Assembly: GCF_001953875.1 (NCBI RefSeq)
Contig: NZ_MQUR01000030.1
Span: 1 to 64,000, forward strand
From: Streptomyces amritsarensis
GTDB taxonomy: Bacteria > Actinomycetota > Actinomycetes > Streptomycetales > Streptomycetaceae
Reading direction: 5' to 3'
DNA: 64,000 nt
This document shows positions 52,006-60,326 of this stretch, piece by piece; position 1 is the first letter of the stretch, and each line of letters starts with the position of its first letter. The notes under the pieces were generated by a model. It had not been told where the DNA came from. It was given only the letters and a program-made list of their open reading frames with translations, and ran no database searches. The position numbers and the translations under genes are program-made.

Positions 52006-53187
52006 ATGAGCGCACCCGTGGGCGGCGACCGCCCCTTCCTGAACCGCCGGCTGGCGGCCTTCGGCACGACGATCTTCGCGGAGATGTCGGCGCTGGCCGC
52101 ACGCACCGGGTCGATCAACCTCGGCCAGGGCTTCCCCGACACCGACGGTCCGGCGCAGATCGCCGAGGCGGCCTCCCGCGCGGTCCTCACCGGCCAGGGC
52201 AACCAGTACCCGCCGGGACCCGGCATTGCGGAGCTGCGCACCGCGATCGCCGCGCACCAGCAGCGCTTCTACGGCCTCGGCTACGACCCCGACTCCGAGG
52301 TCCTGGTCACCGCGGGCGCCACCGAGGCCATCGCCGCCTGTCTCCTCGCCCTCCTGGAGCCCGGTGACGAGGTCATCGCGCTGGAGCCGTACTACGACTC
52401 CTACGCGGCCTGCATCGCGATGGCCGGCGCCACCCGCGTCCCCGTCACCCTGCGCCCGCACGGCGGGGCCTTCGCCCTGGACCTGGACGAACTGCGCGCC
52501 GCCGTCACCCCGCGCACCCGGCTGCTGCTGCTGAACACCCCGCACAACCCCACGGGCACCGTCCTGACCCCGGACGAGCTCGCGGCGATCGCCGCGCTGG
52601 CGGTCGAGCGCGATCTGCTGGTCGTCACCGACGAGGTGTACGAGCACCTGGTCTTCGAGGGCTCCCACACCCCGCTGGCGGGCTTCCCCGGCATGCGCGA
52701 GCGCACGGTCACCATCAGCAGCGCGGGCAAGACGTACTCGTTCACGGGCTGGAAGGTGGGCTGGATCACCGCCCCGCCGGAGCTCGTCTCGGCGGTCCGC
52801 TCGGCGAAGCAGTTCCTCACCTACGTCTCCTCGGGCCCCTTCCAGTACGCCATCGCCGAGGCCCTGCACCTGCCGGACGCCTACTACGACGCTCTCCGCG
52901 CCGACCTCGCCGCCAAGCGGGACATCCTCGCCGACGGCCTCGCGGCGGCCGGCTTCCAGGTCTTCCGCCCGCGCGGCACCTACTTCATCACCACCGACAT
53001 CACCCCTCTCGGCGAGAAGGACGGCCTCGCCTTCTGCCGCGCCCTGCCCGAGCGCTGCGAGGTCGTCGCCATCCCCAACCAGGTCTTCTACGACGACAAG
53101 GCCGCAGGCGCCACGCAGGTCCGCTGGGCGTTCTGCAAGAAGACCGAGGTGCTCGAAGAGGCCGTCGAACGGCTGCGGCGGCTCTGA
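52006..53187 (+). CDS. Class I/II PLP aminotransferase (kynurenine/methionine aminotransferase-like)
   Basis: A 393-residue fold-type I aminotransferase. Conserved elements are INLGQGFPDTDGP, the Tyr in ALEPYYDSYAAC, NTPHNPTG (PLP-binding Asn), VVTDEVYEHLVF (Asp and Tyr), and Schiff-base Lys in SSAGKTYSFTGWKVGW. The GQGFPD and SFTGWKVGW blocks are closest to the kynurenine aminotransferase/cysteine-S-conjugate beta-lyase and YbdL methionine aminotransferase group. ATG 52006 has AGGA eight bases upstream; ATG 51997 is an alternative adding three residues. Monocistronic. Confidence 0.85.
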   Translation: MSAPVGGDRPFLNRRLAAFGTTIFAEMSALAARTGSINLGQGFPDTDGPAQIAEAASRAVLTGQGNQYPPGPGIAELRTAIAAHQQRFYGLGYDPDSEVLVTAGATEAIAACLLALLEPGDEVIALEPYYDSYAACIAMAGATRVPVTLRPHGGAFALDLDELRAAVTPRTRLLLLNTPHNPTGTVLTPDELAAIAALAVERDLLVVTDEVYEHLVFEGSHTPLAGFPGMRERTVTISSAGKTYSFTGWKVGWITAPPELVSAVRSAKQFLTYVSSGPFQYAIAEALHLPDAYYDALRADLAAKRDILADGLAAAGFQVFRPRGTYFITTDITPLGEKDGLAFCRALPERCEVVAIPNQVFYDDKAAGATQVRWAFCKKTEVLEEAVERLRRL

Positions 53188-53380
53188 GTCGCCCCCGCCG
53201 GAGCCTGCCCGGCGCCCCCGCCGGCGTGCCGCCGGGGGCGCACCCCGGGGAGTGCCCGATGTCACCGGAGCTTCCCGAGCCGTTCACACCCGGCGCGGGG
53301 CAGGGGGCGTTTAGTGTGCCCGAGGCTCCTCCTCGTCCGGATGGGCGTCCTCACGCACGCAGCGCAGGAAGTCGGGGTAG

Positions 53381-54529
53381 ATGACGGCGACGGGCAGTAC
53401 GTCTGTTTTCGTGCGGCCGCGGGACGTCAGGGCCGTCGGTGTGCCCGCGGCCGCGCTCGCGCTCGGCGTGTTCGCCGCGATCCGCGTGACCGGGGCCGCC
53501 GTGCTGGCCCTCGCCGCCTGGGGGGCCGGCCGCAGCCCCGTGCGGGTGCTGGGCCATTCCTGGGACTCCGTCTGGTACCTCGCCATCGCCCGGCACGGCT
53601 ACGGCCGCACCCAGATCTGGCCCGTCACCGGGCTGGTGCAGAGCGACTATGCCTTCTTCCCGCTGTATCCGGCGCTGGTACGGCTGGCCGGCGGCGGTGA
53701 GTGGGGCGGGCTCTTCGTCTCCTGGACCGCGGCCGCGGTGGCCGCCGTCGGGGTCTACCGGGTCGGCGAGCTGGTGGCCGGGCGGCGCGTCGCACTGCTG
53801 CTGGTCGCGCTGTGGGCGGCGGTCCCGCACGCGGTGGTGCTCACCCTCGCCTACACCGAGCCGCTGCTGGTCGCGCTCGCCGCCTGGTCGCTGTACGCGC
53901 TGCTGCGCGAGCGCTGGCTGCTCGCCGCTTCGCTGGCGCTGGTCGCGGGGCTGACCCGGCCCACGGGGATCGCCGTGGCCGCGGCCGTGTCCGTCACGGC
54001 CCTGCACGCGCTGCTCGTGCGAAGATCCCGGGCGCCCGGTGTGTGGGCGGCCGGGCTGCTGGCGCCGGCGGGCTGGCTGGCGTACGTGGCGGCCGTCGGG
54101 GCGGCCCGCGACGACGTGGCCGGGTACTTCGCCGTCCAGCGGCAGTGGGGCTCCCGCTTCGACGGGGGCCGGGCCACCCTGTCCAAGGTCGGGGAGGTGC
54201 TCGGCGGCGGACCCGTGGCGCTCGCCACCGCCGTGTCCGCGCTCCTGCTGGCCACGGCCGTGCTGCTGGCGGTGCTGCTGTTCGCCGACCGGCCGCCGCT
54301 GCCGCTGCTCGTCTACAGCGCGGTCCTGCTGGTGATCGCCGTGGGCGGGGCGGGCTACTTCGAGTCGAAGCCGCGGTTCCTGCTGCCGGCGTTCCCGCTG
54401 CTGCTGCCGCTGGCCGCCGTGATGGCACGAGCCCGGCCGCGCTCCGCGGTCGTGGTGACCGCGGGGCTGGCCGGGCTCGGGTACGGCTACGGGGTCTACC
54501 TCCTGGTGTTCGCCAAGATGCCCCTGTGA
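53381..54529 (+). CDS. PIG-V-like membrane mannosyltransferase
   Basis: A 382-residue protein with about nine membrane helices. HSWDSVWYLAIARHGYG at residues 56-72 is the WDxxWYxxIAxxGY block of PIG-V/GT-C mannosyltransferases, with catalytic acidic residues in the first outer loop; FFPLYPALVRLA and LTRPTGIAVA are also typical. Such enzymes take polyprenyl-phosphate-linked mannose to glycosylate lipids or proteins outside the cell. The 193 bases upstream hold no other supported gene. It is convergent with ybjN, ten bases away. Confidence 0.82.
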   Translation: MTATGSTSVFVRPRDVRAVGVPAAALALGVFAAIRVTGAAVLALAAWGAGRSPVRVLGHSWDSVWYLAIARHGYGRTQIWPVTGLVQSDYAFFPLYPALVRLAGGGEWGGLFVSWTAAAVAAVGVYRVGELVAGRRVALLLVALWAAVPHAVVLTLAYTEPLLVALAAWSLYALLRERWLLAASLALVAGLTRPTGIAVAAAVSVTALHALLVRRSRAPGVWAAGLLAPAGWLAYVAAVGAARDDVAGYFAVQRQWGSRFDGGRATLSKVGEVLGGGPVALATAVSALLLATAVLLAVLLFADRPPLPLLVYSAVLLVIAVGGAGYFESKPRFLLPAFPLLLPLAAVMARARPRSAVVVTAGLAGLGYGYGVYLLVFAKMPL

Positions 54530-54539
54530 CAGCGGGGGG

Positions 54540-55079
54540 TCAGTTGTCCCCGCCGTCCTCGTCCTCGCCGTCGGCGGAGTCGATGTCCTTCTCCAGTCCG
54601 AGCTGCTCCGTGAGCCACTTGTCGAACTCGATGGACGCGCGGACCCAGCTGACCGTGGAGGACACGAAGTGCTCCAGGTTGACGCCGGTGCCGATCAGCA
54701 TCTGCGCCTCGCCGATCAGGCGGACGGAGCCGTCGTCGTGCGTGTGGCTGTAGACCTTCGGCCACAGGGTGCGACGGTTCCAGTCGTCGATCGACTCGAG
54801 GAGCTGCGGCTTCTCGTCGATCTTGTGCGGACGGTCGTAGAAGGTCCGCACCGAGAAGACCTGCTGCTCCGCTTCGCCGCGGAACATGAAGTACGTACGG
54901 AACTCCTCCCACGGCGCCGCGAGGTCACCCTCGTCGTCGACGACGTACTTGAGCTCCATCTGCTCCAGCAGCTGCTTGACCAGATCCTGGTCGGGGACGA
55001 CGGGGCCCGCCGGTCCTGTGGCCTGCGGATCGGGCTGCTGCCCTCCGAAGTTCGGAATCGAGGCCGGGTCGATGCTCAC
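54540..55079 (-). CDS. YbjN-domain protein
   Basis: A 179-residue acidic protein with a YbjN-type alpha+beta domain: LVKQLLEQMELKYVVDDEGDL, FRTYFMFRGEAEQQVFSVRTFYDRP, LLESIDDWNRRTLWPKVYSH and VRLIGEAQMLIGTGVNLEHF. The N-terminus is Pro/Gly-rich and the C-terminus ends in an acidic run (ADGEDEDGGDN). YbjN relatives behave as chaperone-like or type III-secretion-chaperone-fold proteins; a role for this one is not established. It lies downstream of clpB on the same strand, beyond a terminator. Confidence 0.82.
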   Translation of the reverse strand: MSIDPASIPNFGGQQPDPQATGPAGPVVPDQDLVKQLLEQMELKYVVDDEGDLAAPWEEFRTYFMFRGEAEQQVFSVRTFYDRPHKIDEKPQLLESIDDWNRRTLWPKVYSHTHDDGSVRLIGEAQMLIGTGVNLEHFVSSTVSWVRASIEFDKWLTEQLGLEKDIDSADGEDEDGGDN

Positions 55080-55178
55080 CGTGTACTTCCCTTCGTGCGG
55101 ATACCTGCATCCTCCCCCATCCCGCCCACCCCATGTCCAGCCCGACGGTCACGGATCCGCTGCGGGCGGACAGGAGTG

Positions 55179-55208
55179 CACCCCGCGCACGTTCCTGTAC
55201 GCGGGGTG
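55179..55208 (-). terminator. Hairpin terminator after clpB
   Basis: CACCCCGCG (55179-55187) and CGCGGGGTG (55200-55208) form a perfect 9-bp stem around 12 bases, beginning 28 bases after the clpB stop. Confidence 0.75.
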
Positions 55209-55236
55209 CCCGGCGGCGGGACGGGGCGGACGCCGG

Positions 55237-57837
55237 TCAGAGCGCCTTGCCCACCAGCAGGTCCTCGCCCGCCACGTCGACCCGTACGGTGTCGCCGTCG
55301 CGCACCTCGCCGGAGAGGATCTCCTTCGCCAGGCGGTCGCCGATCGCCGTCTGGATCAGGCGGCGCAGCGGCCGGGCGCCGTACGCGGGGTCGTTGCCCT
55401 TGTCCGCCACCCAGGCCAGGGCCTCGGGGGTGACGTCCAGGGTGAGGCGCCGGTCGGCCAGGCGCTTCGCGAGGCGGCCGATCTGGAGCTCGGCGATGTG
55501 CGCCAGCTCGTCCCGGCTCAGCGCGGAGAAGACCACCAGGTCGTCCAGGCGGTTGAGGAACTCCGGCTTGAAGCTCGCCCGGACCACGTCCAGGACCTGC
55601 TGCTTCTTCTGCTCGGCCGAGGTGGCCGGGTCCATCAGGAACTGGCTGCCCAGGTTGGAGGTGAGGATCAGGATGGTGTTGCGGAAGTCGACGGTGCGGC
55701 CCTGCCCGTCGGTGAGCCGGCCGTCGTCGAGGACTTGGAGCAGGATGTCGAAGACCTCGGGGTGGGCCTTCTCCACCTCGTCGAGGAGCACCACGCTGTA
55801 CGGGCGGCGCCGGACGGCCTCGGTGAGCTGGCCGCCCTCCTCGTAGCCGACGTAGCCGGGCGGGGCGCCGACGAGCCGGGCCACGCTGTGCTTCTCGGAG
55901 TACTCCGACATGTCGATGCGGACCATGGCCCGCTCGTCGTCGAAGAGGAAGTCGGCGAGCGCCTTGGCCAGCTCCGTCTTGCCCACGCCCGTCGGGCCGA
56001 GGAAGAGGAAGGAGCCGGTCGGCCGGTCCGGGTCGGCGATGCCGGCTCGGGTGCGGCGCACGGCGTCGGAGACGGCCCGTACGGCCTCGGTCTGGCCGAT
56101 GAGGCGGCGGCCGAGCTCGTCCTCCATCCGGAGCAGCTTCTGGGTCTCGCCCTCCAGCAGGCGGCCCGCGGGGATGCCCGTCCAGGCGCCCACCACGTCG
56201 GCGATGTCGTCCGGGCCGACCTCGTCCTTGACCATCGTGTTCTTCGCGGTCCCGGCCTTGGAGGCCTCGGCCTCCTCCTCGGTGGCCTCGGCCAGCTCGC
56301 GCTCCAGGGCCGGGATCTCCCCGTAGAGCAGCTTGGAGGCGGCGTCGAAGTCGCCGTCGCGCTGGGCCCGCTCGGCCTGGCCGCGCAGGTCGTCCAGGCG
56401 CTCCTTGAGCTCGCCGACCCGGTTGAGGGACTGCTTCTCCTTCTCCCAGCGGGCGGTCAGGCCGCGCAGCTCCTCCTCCCGGTCGGCCAGGTCCTTGCGG
56501 ATCTTGTCGAGGCGTTCGCGGGAGGCCGGGTCGGACTCGTTGTTCAGCGCCAGCTCCTCCATCCGCAGCCGGTCCACCGAGCGCTGGAGTTCGTCGATCT
56601 CGACGGGCGAGGAGTCGATCTCCATGCGCAGCCGGGACGCCGCCTCGTCGACGAGGTCGATGGCCTTGTCGGGCAGGAAGCGGGAGGTGATGTACCGGTC
56701 GGAGAGGGTCGCGGCGGCGACCAGCGCGCTGTCGTTGATGACGACCTTGTGGTGGGCCTCGTAGCGGCCCTTGAGCCCGCGCAGGATCGCGATGGTGTCC
56801 TCCACGGACGGCTCGGCGACCAGCACCTGCTGGAAGCGCCGCTCCAGCGCCGGGTCCTTCTCGATGCGCTCGCGGTACTCGTCGAGGGTGGTCGCGCCGA
56901 CCATGCGCAGCTCGCCGCGGGCCAGCATGGGCTTGAGCATGTTGCCGGCGTCCATCGCGGAGTCGCCGCCGGCGCCCGCGCCGACGACCGTGTGCAGCTC
57001 GTCGATGAAGGTGATGATCTGGCCCTCGCTGGACTTGATCTCCGCGAGGACGGTCTTGAGCCGCTCCTCGAACTCGCCGCGGTACTTGGCGCCGGCGACC
57101 ATGGCGCCGAGGTCGAGGGAGACGAGCCGCTTGTTCTTCAGGGACTCGGGCACGTCGCCCTTGACGATGCGCTGGGCCAGGCCCTCGACGACGGCCGTCT
57201 TGCCGACGCCGGGCTCGCCGATGAGCACCGGGTTGTTCTTCGTACGGCGCGAGAGCACCTGCACGACCCGGCGGATCTCGTGGTCGCGGCCGATGACCGG
57301 GTCGAGCTTGCCGTCGCGCGCCGCGGCCGTGAAGTCGGTGCCGAACTTCTCCAGGGCCTTGTACTGGCCCTCGGGGTCGGGGGTGGTCACCCGCCGTGCT
57401 CCTCGTGCGTTCTGGAAGGCGTCCAGCAGCTTCTTCGCCGTCGCGCCCTGGGCGGAAAGGACCTCACCGGCCCCGCCGCCCTTGGCGGCGACGGCGATGA
57501 GCAGGTGTTCGGTGGAGAGGTACTCGTCACCGAGCTTGCCCGCCTCGCTGTCGGCCTCGGCGAGCACGGCGAGCAGGTCGCGGGTGGGCTGCGGGGGCGC
57601 GACCGTGGAGCCGGTGACGCTGGGCAGCGCCGCCAGGAGGCGTTCGGCGCCGCTGCGCACGGCGGCCTGGTCGGCGTCCGTGGCGACCAGCAGGTCGATG
57701 ACGTTCTCGTTGTCCTCGCCGGCGAGCAGCGCCAGCAGCAGGTGCGCGGGGGTCAGATCCGCGTGGCCTTCCTTGACGGCCCTGCTGGTGGCCGCGTTCA
57801 GCGCGTCCCGGCTCTTGTTGGTCAGCTCGGCGTCCAC
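55237..57837 (-). CDS. clpB: ATP-dependent disaggregase ClpB
   Basis: An 866-residue Hsp100 chaperone that resolubilises aggregated protein with DnaK. Regions in order: N-terminal Clp repeats (1-150), AAA1 with Walker A GEPGVGKT and Walker [11 protein letters not shown], the coiled-coil middle domain (about 400-530; [29 protein letters not shown]), AAA2 with [12 protein letters not shown] and [14 protein letters not shown], and the C-terminal small domain. Start is GTG 57837 with GAGGAG eight bases upstream. A HAIR operator for HspR overlaps its promoter, so it belongs to the HspR heat-shock regulon with the dnaK operon. Confidence 0.97.
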   Translation of the reverse strand: MDAELTNKSRDALNAATSRAVKEGHADLTPAHLLLALLAGEDNENVIDLLVATDADQAAVRSGAERLLAALPSVTGSTVAPPQPTRDLLAVLAEADSEAGKLGDEYLSTEHLLIAVAAKGGGAGEVLSAQGATAKKLLDAFQNARGARRVTTPDPEGQYKALEKFGTDFTAAARDGKLDPVIGRDHEIRRVVQVLSRRTKNNPVLIGEPGVGKTAVVEGLAQRIVKGDVPESLKNKRLVSLDLGAMVAGAKYRGEFEERLKTVLAEIKSSEGQIITFIDELHTVVGAGAGGDSAMDAGNMLKPMLARGELRMVGATTLDEYRERIEKDPALERRFQQVLVAEPSVEDTIAILRGLKGRYEAHHKVVINDSALVAAATLSDRYITSRFLPDKAIDLVDEAASRLRMEIDSSPVEIDELQRSVDRLRMEELALNNESDPASRERLDKIRKDLADREEELRGLTARWEKEKQSLNRVGELKERLDDLRGQAERAQRDGDFDAASKLLYGEIPALERELAEATEEEAEASKAGTAKNTMVKDEVGPDDIADVVGAWTGIPAGRLLEGETQKLLRMEDELGRRLIGQTEAVRAVSDAVRRTRAGIADPDRPTGSFLFLGPTGVGKTELAKALADFLFDDERAMVRIDMSEYSEKHSVARLVGAPPGYVGYEEGGQLTEAVRRRPYSVVLLDEVEKAHPEVFDILLQVLDDGRLTDGQGRTVDFRNTILILTSNLGSQFLMDPATSAEQKKQQVLDVVRASFKPEFLNRLDDLVVFSALSRDELAHIAELQIGRLAKRLADRRLTLDVTPEALAWVADKGNDPAYGARPLRRLIQTAIGDRLAKEILSGEVRDGDTVRVDVAGEDLLVGKAL

Positions 57838-57894
57838 TGCGTCTTCTCCTCTCCGAAGGATGCAAAGGGTCTGACAGAGTCAGCGTATGCAAAG

Positions 57895-57913
57895 TTGAGT
57901 CTATTCCACTCAA
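57895..57913 (-). promoter_or_regulatory. HAIR operator (HspR site) and promoter of clpB
   Basis: TTGAGT-N7-ACTCAA at 57895-57913 matches the HspR-associated inverted repeat CTTGAGT-N7-ACTCAAG, with only the outermost base of one arm differing. On the minus strand its first arm (TTGAGT) serves as a -35 hexamer with GCATAC 17 bases further as a -10, so bound HspR would block polymerase. A further inverted CTCAA/TTGAG pair overlaps on the far side. Confidence 0.88.
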
Positions 57914-57950
57914 GGCAGTTGAGGGGACGGGTTCCCGTACCCTTCGGGCC

Positions 57951-58364
57951 ATGTCCCATGACGTACTCAACCCGACGCCCGAGTACCTCGCCTTCTGGCG
58001 GGAGCGGCACGTCTGCACACTGACCACCCCGCGCCCCGACGGGACCCCTCATGTGGTGCCGGTGGGCGTGACGTACGACCCGGAGGCCGGCCTGGCCCGG
58101 GTGATCAGCAACAAGCACAGCAAGAAGGTCCGCAACGTCCTGGCGGCGCAGGGCACACCGGAGGGCGGGGCGCGGGTGGCGGTCTGCCAGATGGAGGGGC
58201 GCCGCTGGGCCACGCTGGAGGGCCGTGCGGTGGTCCGAACGGACGAGGCGTCGGTCGCCGACGCGGTGGCGCGCTACGCGGAGCGGTACGGGCGGACGCC
58301 GTCGCCCAATCCCGACCGCGTGGTCGTGGAGATCACCCTGGACCGGGCCATGGGTCGCGCGTGA
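57951..58364 (+). CDS. PPOX/F420-dependent oxidoreductase-like flavin-binding split-barrel protein
   Basis: A 137-residue split-beta-barrel protein of the pyridoxamine-phosphate-oxidase-like superfamily: FWRERHVCTLTTPRPDGTPHVVPVGVTYD at the N-terminus, ARVISNKHSKKVRNV and WATLEGRAVV in the core. The actinobacterial members with TxRPDGxPHVVPV usually bind coenzyme F420 or heme-breakdown tetrapyrroles. It is divergent from clpB, so its promoter overlaps the HAIR region (36 bases from the HAIR site to this ATG), and HspR could influence it too. A strong bidirectional terminator follows. Confidence 0.8.
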   Translation: MSHDVLNPTPEYLAFWRERHVCTLTTPRPDGTPHVVPVGVTYDPEAGLARVISNKHSKKVRNVLAAQGTPEGGARVAVCQMEGRRWATLEGRAVVRTDEASVADAVARYAERYGRTPSPNPDRVVVEITLDRAMGRA

Positions 58365-58411
58365 GCCGTTGATTCTTCATCTTGTCCGGTTCACGCACTG
58401 GACGGCGGCAT

Positions 58412-58455
58412 CACAACGGCGCCATCGTGGTCAGGTCCACGATGGCGCCGTTGTG
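58412..58455. terminator. 19-bp perfect bidirectional hairpin
   Basis: Perfect 19-base arms (58412-58430 and 58437-58455) enclose a six-base loop (TCAGGT). It lies between the convergent PPOX-like and Rieske-like genes, 47 and 43 bases from their stops. It is the longest perfect terminator stem in the window. Confidence 0.88.
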
Positions 58456-58498
58456 TGGGGGTAGCGCCTGAGCGATCTGCAACGACGGGGGAATCGCT

Positions 58499-58813
58499 TC
58501 AGGCACTGCGGGGGGTGGCGGTGGTGATGTCGGGTTCGAAGAGCTGGTGGTCCCGCTGGTCGAGATTGACGAAGACCATTCCGTAGCGCACCTCGCAGCG
58601 GACGGGCTGCGGCGCGCCGCGCGGGCGGCGCAGGCACCGGTAGGCACGTACGTCCTCGTCCTCCTCGCGCACGATGACGATCGGTTGGCCGAACAGGGTG
58701 ACCATCAACGAGTCGCCGGGGTGGGGGATGGCCGTGGCGAGGTCGATGAACTGCCAGCCGGAGCGGTACGCGGACGCCATCTCGCGGCGGAAGCCGCGGT
58801 CGTCGGGGGTCAT
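58499..58813 (-). CDS. Miniature Rieske-oxygenase-like domain lacking Fe-S ligands
   Basis: A 104-residue protein resembling the N-terminal part of ring-hydroxylating oxygenase alpha subunits: REMASAYRSGWQFIDLATAIPHPGDSLMVTLFGQPIVIVREED (in pieces) fits the family's leading helix and first strands, and VRYGMVFVNLDQ fits a later strand. The stretch between is shortened: CLRRPRGAP stands where CxHRGA is expected, and the CPxHGW loop is missing, so no [2Fe-2S] cluster could bind. There is no catalytic domain. Its ATG overlaps the TGA of the repeat peptide gene (ATGA), so the two are translated together. A scaffold, chaperone or regulatory role is possible; the assignment is by pattern only. Confidence 0.6.
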   Translation of the reverse strand: MTPDDRGFRREMASAYRSGWQFIDLATAIPHPGDSLMVTLFGQPIVIVREEDEDVRAYRCLRRPRGAPQPVRCEVRYGMVFVNLDQRDHQLFEPDITTATPRSA

Positions 58814-59067
58814 GCGGACACTCCTGCGGGAGCCTCGGTCCAGCCGGTGTCGTCCTTGCCGCCCAGCTCGGCGCTGGTCCAGCCGGTGTCGGCGTACTTG
58901 CCCACGGGTGCCGTGGTCCAGCCGGTGTCGAACTCCGTGCTCGTCAGGCTCGTGCCCTGACCGTCCCTAGCGCTCCCCGCGTCACTTTCGACGGCGCTGA
59001 CTGCCCCAAAAACCGCAACGGCGGAGAAACCTATGGCAAGCACCGAGCGAAGCATTCTCTTGTACAT
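58810..59067 (-). CDS. Exported 85-aa peptide with three 13-residue DTGWT repeats
   Basis: The protein starts with a Sec-type signal (MYKRMLRSVLAIGFSAVAVF, then GAVSA as a likely cleavage site near residue 25). It ends with exactly three 13-residue repeats, residues 47-59, 60-72 and 73-85, each beginning DTGWT and going on with (T/S/E)A(P/E). The last repeat runs to the C-terminus. There are no cysteines. ATG 59067 is the best start, with GAGGA about 11 bases upstream; GTG 59085 is possible. The stop overlaps the Rieske-like gene (ATGA), and a TrmB/LuxR-type regulator is divergent. The mature product would be a ~60-residue acidic secreted peptide; signalling or surface function is inference. 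Confidence 0.75.
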   Translation of the reverse strand: MYKRMLRSVLAIGFSAVAVFGAVSAVESDAGSARDGQGTSLTSTEFDTGWTTAPVGKYADTGWTSAELGGKDDTGWTEAPAGVSA

Positions 59068-59214
59068 GGTCGGCTTCGTCCTCACTTGATGGAATCCTCT
59101 CCCCCGCGTGTCAGACGATGGCTCATTCAGGCACGTCAATGCCACAGGGACGATGCATCATGTTCTTGCATGTTCAGGACCCTGGGGGGTGGAGATTTGA
59201 CGCGAAACGAGACA
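59068..59214. promoter_or_regulatory. Divergent promoter region with CATGTTC direct repeats
   Basis: This 147-bp region separates the repeat-peptide gene from the regulator. CATGTTC occurs at 59159-59165 and again at 59169-59175 (ten-base period, one helical turn), just after a GATGCATC palindrome (59152-59159). A TTGACG on the minus strand (59134-59139) could be the peptide's -35. The direct repeats are candidate sites for the adjacent regulator. Confidence 0.45.
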
Positions 59215-60243
59215 ATGGCGACACATCCCCACCCCGTCACGTCCATGTGCGCGGAGGGAACCCGGCTCTACGCCGCTGCCCTGAGCACCGGCCGGATCGC
59301 CCGGGGAGAGATCCAGAACGCCCCCTGCCTGCTGGAACTCGCCCTTCTGCAGCCCGACCCGGATGACGCGAACCAACTCCGCCCGGTTCCCCCGTCCGTG
59401 GCTTTGGCGCAACGACTCCACCCGATTGAACGCGAGATCCAGGACCGCCGACGCAGCGCTGTAGATCTCACCGACACTTTCGAGCCTTTCCTCGCCATCA
59501 GTGCGCAGAGTCCGGCCGACACCCATGCCATCACGGTGCTGGAGGGTTTCGAAAGGATCAACGCCGCGCTGAACCTCGCGACGGCCGAATGCCACACCGA
59601 GGTGCTGACGGTCCAGCCGGGCGGAGCACGCCCCTCCGAGGCTCTCACACAGGCCCTGGAGCGCGACCAGCCGCTGATCGACCGCGGGGTCAGCATACGG
59701 ACCCTCTACCAGCACACCGCGCGGCACAGCCAGGGCACGCTCGCCTACGTGGACCGCATCTCCACGGGCAAGGTCGAGATCCGCACGCTCGAGGAGCTGA
59801 TAGAGCGCCTCATCATCTTCGACCGCACGGTCGCCTTCATCCCCGTGAGCGACGACCGCCGGGTCGCCCTGGAACTGCGCCACCCCGGCCTCGTCGACTA
59901 CCTCATCAAGGTGTTCGAGCAACTGTGGCACCGCGCCGTGCCCCTGACGGAGGAGGTGACGTACCGCAGCACCCCCGGCGGCGTCACCGGCGTGCAGCGC
60001 ACCATCGCCCAGCTCCTCATCGAGGGCCACGTGGACGAGGCCATCGCCCGCCGCCTCGGGATGAACGTACGCACCTGCCGCGCGCACATCGCCAAGCTCG
60101 CCACCACCCTCGGCAGCGGCAGCCGGGCCCAGCTCGGCTACCTGATCGCCCAGTCGGGCATCCTGGGCCGCCCCTCCGCGCCGCAGGAGTGCGAGGACGC
60201 CGATCCGGGCCGGGACCCGCACCCGGACCCGCAAGTCCTCTAG
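59215..60243 (+). CDS. TrmB/LuxR-type transcriptional regulator
   Basis: A 342-residue regulator. The N-terminus (CAEGTRLYAAALSTGRIARGEI to PPSVALAQRL) looks like a TrmB-type winged helix-turn-helix without strong motif matches. The middle (ITVLEGFERINAALNLATAECHTEVLTVQPGG; LIDRGVSIRTLYQH; IIFDRTVAFIPV) resembles the phospholipase-D-like effector part of TrmB proteins. The C-terminus (VQRTIAQLLIEGHVDEAIARRLGMNVRTCRAHIAKLATTLG, in pieces) is a LuxR/GerE helix-turn-helix. It is divergent from the repeat peptide. Start ATG 59215 is chosen; ATG 59170 and ATG 59245 are possible. Confidence 0.75.
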   Translation: MATHPHPVTSMCAEGTRLYAAALSTGRIARGEIQNAPCLLELALLQPDPDDANQLRPVPPSVALAQRLHPIEREIQDRRRSAVDLTDTFEPFLAISAQSPADTHAITVLEGFERINAALNLATAECHTEVLTVQPGGARPSEALTQALERDQPLIDRGVSIRTLYQHTARHSQGTLAYVDRISTGKVEIRTLEELIERLIIFDRTVAFIPVSDDRRVALELRHPGLVDYLIKVFEQLWHRAVPLTEEVTYRSTPGGVTGVQRTIAQLLIEGHVDEAIARRLGMNVRTCRAHIAKLATTLGSGSRAQLGYLIAQSGILGRPSAPQECEDADPGRDPHPDPQVL

Positions 60244-60260
60244 AAGCCCGCTGGAAAGCC

Positions 60261-60294
60261 GTCAGGCCCCGCCCTGGAAGGGGCGGGGCCTGAC
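60261..60294. terminator. 14-bp bidirectional hairpin between the regulator and hspR
   Basis: GTCAGGCCCCGCCC (60261-60274) and GGGCGGGGCCTGAC (60281-60294) pair perfectly around TGGAAG. It serves the convergent regulator gene and the dnaK operon, whose last gene ends at 60327. Confidence 0.88.
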
Positions 60295-60326
60295 AGGTGG
60301 TGCTCCGGGCCCGGACGGGCTCCCGT

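Noticed and set aside
53311..53586. 91-residue minus-strand frame before the mannosyltransferase gene
   Set aside because: It overlaps the 5' end of a gene with clear PIG-V motifs and has no recognisable content of its own.
58499..59067. Peptide plus Rieske-like gene as a classical RiPP cluster
   Set aside because: The peptide has a Sec signal and no typical leader, and no YcaO, radical SAM, lanthionine synthetase or transporter is nearby. It is kept as a secreted-peptide candidate instead.
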